Part shown: in pieces, positions 58,807 through 64,000 of the stretch | How the letters are laid out: every line of letters starts with the position of its first letter | Numbering within the stretch: position 1 is the stretch's first letter | Assembly: GCF_900103635.1 (NCBI RefSeq) | Contig: NZ_FMXK01000011.1 | Coordinates: forward strand, 62,001-126,000 | DNA from: Butyrivibrio sp. INlla18 | GTDB lineage: Bacteria; Bacillota; Clostridia; Lachnospirales; Lachnospiraceae | Direction: 5' to 3' | Length of the DNA: 64,000 nt | The notes under the pieces: model-generated | Told to the model about the DNA's origin: nothing | The model's database searches: none | Seen by the model: only the letters and a program-made list of their open reading frames with translations | Position numbers and translations under genes: made by a program

Positions 58807-60330
58807 ATGAAACTTTCAAGTTTACTTAGCTATGACTCTATAGTAATTCAATGTCACGACAATCCAGATGCAGACGCTCTTTGTTCTGGATATGTGTTGT
58901 ATCGCTATTTTTCTTTCTTTTCCAAAAAAGTAAGATTTATCTATTCCGGAAATTTCGAAGTTACAAAGAGTAATCTTGTGTATCTTATCAATAAATTACA
59001 CATCCCTATAGAATATGTAACTAAGCTCAAGTCTAAACCTGACCTTCTTCTGATGACTGACTGCCAATACGGAGAAGGTAATGTTCAGCGTTTTGATGCC
59101 AAAGAAGTAGCAGTTATAGATCATCACCAGGTTTCAACCAAACTTCCAAAACAAAATGAAGTTCGAAGCAATCTTGGTAGTTGCTGTACAGTAATCTGGA
59201 ACCTTTTAATGCTAGAAGATTTGAATGATTTCTTCGATAAAAAGATTTCAACTGCGCTATATTATGGTCTTTATTGTGATACAAACTCTTTTTCAGAGAT
59301 ATCACATCCTCTAGATAGAGATGTGATCGAATTTCTAGACTATGATAAATCTCTCATATTAAAGTTAAAAAACATGAACTTAACATTAAGAGAAGCGAAA
59401 GTAGCAGGAGTAGCAATGCTCGGCATTGATTATCATCCAGATAACAGATACGCCGTCCTCAAGACAGAAGCCTGCGATCCTAATATTCTAGGTTTAATTG
59501 GAGACTTTATCATTGCTATTGACACTGTTGATGTATGCCTTGTATATAGCATCCTTTCATTTGGCGTTAAGTTTTCAGTCAGGAGCTGTTCTAAGGAAAC
59601 AAAGGCAGATGAACTAGCAATGTTCATTTCGGACAAGATTGGTTCCGGAGGTGGACATATAGAAAAAGCCGGCGGTCTTCTTAAAAATGATCTGATCAAG
59701 CAGATTTATCCTGAATATGTAGAAATTGATGATCAATCAGCTAAATTCTCAATTTCCAATATCCTGAAGCAAAGATTAAAAGACTATTTTGAAAATAGCG
59801 ATATTATATATGCCAAGAAAACCAAAATAGATACAAGTAAAATGAAACGCTACATAGCAAATCCCTTTGTTGTGGGCGTTATAGATCCAAAGAAATACAT
59901 TCCAGCTGGTAATATGGCCATCATCAGAACAATATCTGGTGACAAAAACATAGAGATTAAGAAGAATACTTTATTTATCGTTACTGAATCAGGCGAAATA
60001 TATGGTATTTCTGAAGATAATTTCAAGAAAAATTATGTTAAGACAAGAAAGCATTTTAAGATCACCACGGATTACTCACCAATAATCAAAAATGCTGATA
60101 CTGGAAAAAACTACCACATTATCACAGAGGTTAAACCATATATTTCAACAGGTGAGATCAATATCTATGCTAAAAAGCTTACAAAGACTACCAAGTTATT
60201 TACTACATGGGACAATGAGAAATATATGCTTGGATTAAAAGGCGATTATATAGCTGCAAGCATAGATGATCCAAATAATATTTTTATTATTGAAAAAAGC
60301 ATCTTCAAAAAAACATATGATTTAGCGTAA
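58807..60330 (+). CDS. DHH family phosphoesterase with C-terminal extension
   Basis: Protein of 507 residues. Residues 1-310 have the DHH motifs CHDNPDADALCSG, LMTDCQYG and VIDHHQV, then the DHHA1 motif GSGGGHIEKAGG, as in NrnA/RecJ-type phosphoesterases (oligonucleotide, pAp or cyclic dinucleotide cleavage). Residues about 310-507 are an extra region with repeated beta-type segments (KNTLFIVTESGEIYGISEDN, DNEKYMLGLKGDYIAASIDD) that I do not recognise. The extension probably decides substrate or partner. Start ATG 58807 with AGGGAG at 58794-58799. Confidence 0.85.
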   Translation: MKLSSLLSYDSIVIQCHDNPDADALCSGYVLYRYFSFFSKKVRFIYSGNFEVTKSNLVYLINKLHIPIEYVTKLKSKPDLLLMTDCQYGEGNVQRFDAKEVAVIDHHQVSTKLPKQNEVRSNLGSCCTVIWNLLMLEDLNDFFDKKISTALYYGLYCDTNSFSEISHPLDRDVIEFLDYDKSLILKLKNMNLTLREAKVAGVAMLGIDYHPDNRYAVLKTEACDPNILGLIGDFIIAIDTVDVCLVYSILSFGVKFSVRSCSKETKADELAMFISDKIGSGGGHIEKAGGLLKNDLIKQIYPEYVEIDDQSAKFSISNILKQRLKDYFENSDIIYAKKTKIDTSKMKRYIANPFVVGVIDPKKYIPAGNMAIIRTISGDKNIEIKKNTLFIVTESGEIYGISEDNFKKNYVKTRKHFKITTDYSPIIKNADTGKNYHIITEVKPYISTGEINIYAKKLTKTTKLFTTWDNEKYMLGLKGDYIAASIDDPNNIFIIEKSIFKKTYDLA

Positions 60331-60338
60331 AGGCAGTA

Positions 60339-60388
60339 AGGCTCTGATTTTTTCTACTCTATATGTAAAAAAAATCGGGGCTTTTTTG
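60339..60388 (+). terminator. Rho-independent terminator after the DHH gene
   Basis: A stem of about 14 pairs (60339-60353 with 60368-60383, several G-T pairs) with an AT-rich lower part, followed by TTTTTT. Confidence 0.8.
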
Positions 60389-60401
60389 TTTCTTTTTTAC
60401 A

Positions 60402-60431
60402 TTGAACTAAATATGTCATAGATGTTAAGAT
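60402..60431 (+). promoter_or_regulatory. Candidate promoter of the carboxypeptidase gene
   Basis: TTGAAC (60402-60407), 18 bases, TAAGAT (60426-60431) with TGT just before the -10. Confidence 0.45.
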
Positions 60432-60468
60432 TTTCTTGTTATATTCTTTTGTTGGGTGGGATTTTACT

Positions 60469-61593
60469 TTGAGTAATTATAGAAAAGCTAATTATAGAAC
60501 AAGGGACGGACAGCGTCTAACTGCGCAGCAGTATAAAAATAGAAGAAAATTCGAGATAATACTTCATTTATCATTACTTGTGGCTTGCTTTGTAGCTGTG
60601 ATCTGCCTTATCGGAACACTTATCCATAAGGCTATTTATAGACCAGATACGCAGGAAGTTGTAGAAACAGCTACAGATTCTGCAACGGCAGAGCTTACAA
60701 TTGTCGATACGATAGTTGAAGATGTAGTGGTAGAAGATAATCCATATCTCAAATCATCAGAAGATTCAGCTTCATTCTTTAGTGGTTATGAAGTGATCAT
60801 TGATGACAACACCAAGCTTATTACAAGTGATAATGTTCAGAGCTCCTATGGTGTGTTAATAGATCTTGATTCTGGAAAGGTTATCGCGCAAAAAGACGGT
60901 AACGTACGCATAAATCCAGCATCAATGACCAAGATATTAACTCTATTAGTTGCAGCTGAACATATCGAAAACCTTGATGATACCTTTACTATGACCCAGG
61001 AAATCGGCAATTATATTTTCAGCAAAGATTGTAGTGCTGTAGGCCTTAAGGTTGGAGATGTTCAGACCATAAGAGACTTAATGTATGGAACAATACTTCC
61101 TTCTGGCGCAGATGCTGCAATGTGCCTTGCAGAATATGTTTCAGGCTCTCAGGAAGAATTCGTTAAGCTCATGAATGAAAAGCTTGATGAATTGGGTATT
61201 TCTTCAACAGCTCATTTTACAAATTGCATTGGAATATATGACAAAGACCATTATTGCACACTGCTTGATATGGCTATGATCCTCAAAGCAGCAGAAGAGA
61301 ACGAGCTTTGTCATGAAATATTAAATGCTAGAACTTACACAACTTCACCCACATCTGAACATCCTGAAGGAATAACAATATCAAACTGGTTCCTTAGACG
61401 TATTGAGGACAAAGATACTCACGGTGATGTTGTTGGAGCCAAAACTGGTTTTGTAAATGAATCAGGATGCTGTGGAGCAAGCTATCAGATTTCAAATGAC
61501 GGTTCACATTACATCTGTGTAACAGCTGATGCATGGAGTTCCTGGAGATGTATATATGATCACGTTGATATCTATGAAACCTACACTAGCTAA
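60469..61593 (+). CDS. Membrane-anchored D-alanyl-D-alanine carboxypeptidase (S11 family)
   Basis: Low-molecular-weight penicillin-binding protein of about 374 residues that trims the stem peptide of peptidoglycan. A basic cytoplasmic N-terminus of 27 residues and one membrane helix (about 28-52) replace the usual cleavable signal. The active-site motifs are Ser152 in ASMTK, SGADA at 212-216 in place of S-x-N, and the KTG in GAKTGFVNES. The S-G-A variant is also known from related Firmicutes. The start is the TTG at 60469 with GGGTGGG at 60454-60460; an in-frame ATG at 60436 lacks a site. Confidence 0.88.
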   Translation: MSNYRKANYRTRDGQRLTAQQYKNRRKFEIILHLSLLVACFVAVICLIGTLIHKAIYRPDTQEVVETATDSATAELTIVDTIVEDVVVEDNPYLKSSEDSASFFSGYEVIIDDNTKLITSDNVQSSYGVLIDLDSGKVIAQKDGNVRINPASMTKILTLLVAAEHIENLDDTFTMTQEIGNYIFSKDCSAVGLKVGDVQTIRDLMYGTILPSGADAAMCLAEYVSGSQEEFVKLMNEKLDELGISSTAHFTNCIGIYDKDHYCTLLDMAMILKAAEENELCHEILNARTYTTSPTSEHPEGITISNWFLRRIEDKDTHGDVVGAKTGFVNESGCCGASYQISNDGSHYICVTADAWSSWRCIYDHVDIYETYTS

Positions 61594-61648
61594 TAATATA
61601 CGAAAATCCCTTTGTGGATAGTAATAAACTTTTTCGCAAAATTCTAGT

Positions 61649-61676
61649 TTTACGAAATCAAATACTATGATATAAT
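61649..61676 (+). promoter_or_regulatory. Promoter of the tyrosine recombinase gene
   Basis: TTTACG (61649-61654), 16 bases, TATAAT (61671-61676) with TGA giving an extended -10. Confidence 0.6.
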
Positions 61677-61712
61677 AGACCTAGGCCATATATAAGGCTA
61701 AAGGTCTATTTT
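61677..61712 (+). promoter_or_regulatory. Hairpin at the start of the recombinase transcript
   Basis: AGACC (61677-61681) pairs with GGTCT (61703-61707), inner AGGCC with GGCT, followed by ATTTTTATTG. It could terminate readthrough from the carboxypeptidase gene. It overlaps the expected transcription start and may also be an operator. Confidence 0.5.
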
Positions 61713-61734
61713 TATTGTTTTGGGGGAATCTATT

Positions 61735-62745
61735 ATGCCAGCAAACAGGATCAACTATTCTGACAAGATAAACGCACTCTTAAATGAAATGCCTGATTTT
61801 GTCAGCGACTTCATCTACAACTTTGGCCGCGTTGAAAATTATGCCACTAAGCTTGAATATTGTCGTGACATTAAGATTTACTTAGAATATCTTATAAATT
61901 TCCTTCCTAAGTACAGCGAAAAATCCATCAAGGAACTCACTATTGATGATGTGGCTTCTGTAGAAATCCTTGATATAAACAGATTTCTAACAACGCTTTC
62001 TGGTAATCACAAAGAATCAACAGTTAAAAGAAAACGTGCTTCTTTATCAAGTATGTATGGCTTTTTTGTTGCTACAGGCAAAATGCCTCGTAATCCAATT
62101 GCAGCTACAAAGACCATCAAAATTCCTGAAAAAGATGTTATTTATTTAACAAATGATGAGCAAAGAATCCTTCTTGATACTGTTAGACACGGAACCAAAT
62201 TGCATGAATCTGTTGCCAAGGTTCACTATATCTATGCAGATAGAGATTCAGCCATGTTTCTTTTATTATTAGATACAGGACTTCGAGTATCCGAAATGCT
62301 CGATACAGATATTATCGACTACAACTTAGATGATTGCAGCGTTGTTGTTACCAGAAAAGGTGGCGACACACAGATTGTCTATTTTAGCGATGAATGTAGG
62401 GATTACCTTGATATATACTTTTCATCACAAAAGGCCAAATATGGCATAAAAAACCTTAAATTCCCTGCTTTTACTACTTCTACCGGTAACAGACTAGGCG
62501 TAAGAGCTGTAGAAATCTTGGTAAAAAAATACGTATCTGTATGCCTTCCAGAAAAAGCCAGGATAATTTCTCCTCATAAGCTGCGTTCAAGCTTTGCAAT
62601 GAGCTTTTATGCAGCCAGCAACAACAATATCTTATTACTTAAAAAGAAAATGAATCATAAAAGCATACAGACAACCAATATCTATGCTAAAGCTTCAGAT
62701 ACAGCAATGAAAGACTCAAGATCATTACTTCAAGGTTTAAGATAA
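61735..62745 (+). CDS. Tyrosine recombinase (XerC/XerD-like integrase)
   Basis: Site-specific recombinase of 336 residues with an N-terminal SAM-like DNA-binding domain (about 10-115) and the catalytic domain after it. The catalytic set is visible: Arg in DTGLRVSEML, Lys in VTRKGGDTQ, His and Arg in SPHKLRSSFA, His in MNHKSIQTT and the nucleophile Tyr in NIYAKASD. It lies among housekeeping genes with no phage or element genes and no flanking repeat that I can find, so a chromosomal Xer-type role is more likely than a mobile element. ATG 61735 with GGGGG at 61722-61726. Confidence 0.9.
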   Translation: MPANRINYSDKINALLNEMPDFVSDFIYNFGRVENYATKLEYCRDIKIYLEYLINFLPKYSEKSIKELTIDDVASVEILDINRFLTTLSGNHKESTVKRKRASLSSMYGFFVATGKMPRNPIAATKTIKIPEKDVIYLTNDEQRILLDTVRHGTKLHESVAKVHYIYADRDSAMFLLLLDTGLRVSEMLDTDIIDYNLDDCSVVVTRKGGDTQIVYFSDECRDYLDIYFSSQKAKYGIKNLKFPAFTTSTGNRLGVRAVEILVKKYVSVCLPEKARIISPHKLRSSFAMSFYAASNNNILLLKKKMNHKSIQTTNIYAKASDTAMKDSRSLLQGLR

Positions 62746-62761
62746 TAATAGGAACATAATA

Positions 62762-62800
62762 AAGCCTGTAGGAAAACATATTCCTACAGGCTTAATTTTT
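62762..62800. terminator. Strong terminator between convergent genes
   Basis: Perfect 13-base stem AAGCCTGTAGGAA (62762-62774) with TTCCTACAGGCTT (62781-62793), six-base loop. AATTTTT follows on the + strand and TTATTATG on the other. Confidence 0.9.
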
Positions 62801-62810
62801 ATTACACAAA

Positions 62811-63395
62811 TTATGCCTTAGAACTTACGATAGATTTAAGTAGTGAATCAACTGATGTATCTTTAAAAGACTGTCCATTTATATCAGCAAAGAAATTAAC
62901 CTTTCCATCTTTTCCAATGCTGATACCAAATTTTGATATTTCATCGTCATCACCAGTGTTCTCTTCTATCTTCTTACTAAGATCACTGATCTTATTCATA
63001 GCATCATCGATATTTTTAAGAAGCTTATCCTTAGCTTCTTTATCCTTCTCATCATCTGATGCTAAAAGCTTCATCTCATCTTCGGATAATATGATGCTGT
63101 ACTCAAGATCTCCACCTATCTGTGACAAATCGTCATCAGGCCCAGCAACAAATATGTCTGCATTTTCGTATTTATTTTGCAGCATATCGACAACCTTGCC
63201 GAACATCTCAACTTCTGGAGAGAACTCAACAGATGCGCTACTACCTACACCAGTACCAAAAACAGTGTTTTTTACATCCTTTTTTGAGGTTATATCTTTT
63301 GCTTCTGATCTAGCCTTACCTTTTACTGTAAGATTTTTGCCAATATTACTGTTTTGAAGGTACTTATTTATAGAATTACTGATATTAGTATTCAT
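62811..63395 (-). CDS. Unknown soluble protein
   Basis: Protein of 194 residues, not recognised with confidence. The N-terminus is basic (NTNISNSINKYLQNSNIGKN), the middle has FSPEVEMFGKVVDMLQNKYE and SIILSEDEMKLLASDDEKD, and the rest is an acidic helix with a beta-type ending (GISIGKDGKVNFFADINGQS). No signal peptide, membrane helix or cysteine is present. It resembles uncharacterised Lachnospiraceae proteins as I remember them. The start is the ATG at 63393-63395 with AGGAGGA just upstream; a longer frame to 63431 has no site. Confidence 0.75.
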   Translation of the reverse strand: MNTNISNSINKYLQNSNIGKNLTVKGKARSEAKDITSKKDVKNTVFGTGVGSSASVEFSPEVEMFGKVVDMLQNKYENADIFVAGPDDDLSQIGGDLEYSIILSEDEMKLLASDDEKDKEAKDKLLKNIDDAMNKISDLSKKIEENTGDDDEISKFGISIGKDGKVNFFADINGQSFKDTSVDSLLKSIVSSKA

Positions 63396-63505
63396 GGCTT
63401 TCCTCCTTGAAAGATCATGCACAGATTCCATTCTGTGATCAAACTCAGCATATCATCCAAATTAATGAATAACAATTAAAAAAGAATAAACAATATTCCA
63501 AACAA

Positions 63506-63549
63506 AAATAAACTTTCAAAGCAGGAAATACTGCCCTGAAAGTTTATTT
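63506..63549 (-). terminator. Terminator of the cytidylate-kinase-like gene
   Basis: On the minus strand a long stem (63549-63537 with 63518-63506, 13 pairs, and an inner GCAG/CTGC) followed by TTTTGTTT. It lies 23 bases after the stop codon. Confidence 0.85.
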
Positions 63550-63571
63550 AAAATACGGATTTCTATGGCAC

Positions 63572-64000
63572 TCAAACCTTTCTAGAATGCTCAAAGTCTT
63601 CAATATACTGAGTGATAAACTTAACTGTACCTTCTATACCAAGGATGCTGGAATTGATGCAAAGATCATAGCTGTCAGCTCTTCCCCACTTCTTGGATGA
63701 ATAGTAGTTATAGTAGCTCTGACGCTGCTTATCCTTCTTGTTCATCATTTCTCTAGCTTTGTCATCAGATGTGATATCATCGAATCTCTCTCTGATCCTC
63801 TTAATCTTGGACTCTTCATCTGCGCAGATAAAGAGATTTAAAACATTAGGAAACTCGCTAAGTGCGTAATCAGCACATCTACCTACAATAACACAAGGAC
63901 CTTCCCCAGCGATCTTCTTAACTGTATCAAACTGTGCGAGAAACACCTTATGACTGATAGGCATATCTACAAAGCTTGATGAATTGTAGCCAAAAGAATA
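63572..64000 (-). CDS. Cytidylate kinase-like family protein, partial (5' end outside window)
   Basis: The C-terminal 142 codons of a minus-strand gene that is still open at the right edge. GEGPCVIVGRCADYALSEFP, FICADEESKIKRIRERF and DLCINSS match the AAA_26/cytidylate-kinase-like family (P-loop NTPases of unknown substrate, common in Clostridia). The P-loop with its G-x-x-x-x-GK[ST] motif should lie beyond the edge and cannot be checked. An ATG at 63962-63964 in this frame is internal, since the frame continues upstream without a stop. Confidence 0.85.
   Translation of the reverse strand, partial: YSFGYNSSSFVDMPISHKVFLAQFDTVKKIAGEGPCVIVGRCADYALSEFPNVLNLFICADEESKIKRIRERFDDITSDDKAREMMNKKDKQRQSYYNYYSSKKWGRADSYDLCINSSILGIEGTVKFITQYIEDFEHSRKV

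Noticed and set aside
61735-62745. Integrase of a prophage or genomic island
   Set aside because: No phage, plasmid or tRNA gene nearby, no flanking direct repeats seen, and neighbouring genes are housekeeping.
1-64000. CRISPR arrays, rRNA, tRNA, insertion sequences, origin of replication
   Set aside because: I looked for spaced direct repeats, conserved RNA sequences, transposase motifs and DnaA-box clusters and found none by eye.

Overview
The window reads as a chromosomal segment of an anaerobic, AT-rich Firmicute. The best fit is the Lachnospiraceae (Butyrivibrio/Pseudobutyrivibrio-like). This is inferred from the six-subunit Ech hydrogenase with a Hyp maturation set, the minCDE, his, rplU-prp-rpmA-obgE, nadD-yqeK-rsfS and lexA/yneA arrangements, strong AGGAGG ribosome sites, and several TTG starts. 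I see no rRNA, tRNA, CRISPR array, insertion sequence or prophage. Coding density is high and almost everything is on the + strand.

Layout. 2-1216: end of minC, then minD and minE. 1306-2180: an OhrR-type peroxide sensor and a CsoR-family metal sensor behind a structured leader. 2222-12250: one long run, echABCDEF then hypFCDE, encoding a membrane-bound energy-converting [NiFe] hydrogenase and the makers of its Fe(CN)2CO group. 12306-18415: mecA, an RluF-like pseudouridine synthase, ligA, metA, a polysaccharide deacetylase and an unknown protein with a PcrA-tail-like domain. 18463-22710 (minus): a 1415-residue activase/dehydratase-like protein. 23098-27909: a four-gene unit of a sensor whose histidine and aspartate phosphosites are both lost, a protease-dead rhomboid-like protein, a sigma-like protein without promoter-recognition regions, and an unknown protein. 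27964-33604: rpmB (minus), yloU, fakA, recG and a DegV/FakB protein. 33640-43696: a second type IIA topoisomerase pair, rsmD, coaD, a coiled-coil protein, a wall amidase, two more pseudouridine synthases, a HAD phosphatase and a membrane protein; recU follows. 44322-49368: hisZ-hisG-hisD-hisB and a HisF-like/HisI/HisE fusion. 49378-57488: radical-SAM pair, RNase E/G, rplU-prp-rpmA, obgE, yhbY, nadD, yqeK, rsfS. 57536-64000: lexA (minus) divergent from a yneA-like gene with SOS boxes between them, a DHH phosphoesterase, a D,D-carboxypeptidase, a tyrosine recombinase, an unknown minus-strand protein and a truncated cytidylate-kinase-like gene.

Working together. Ech would couple ferredoxin oxidation to H2 evolution and ion pumping, and HypF/C/D/E build its active site; HypA, HypB and a hydrogenase endopeptidase are not here. 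Prp lies next to the L27 gene whose N-terminal extension it should cleave. FakA and the nearby DegV protein look like a fatty acid kinase. The LexA regulon is visible as palindromes around the lexA/yneA promoters. The most promising undescribed system is the four-gene unit at 23098-27909, in which sensor, membrane protein and sigma-like protein have each lost the residues or regions that define their families' classical activity.
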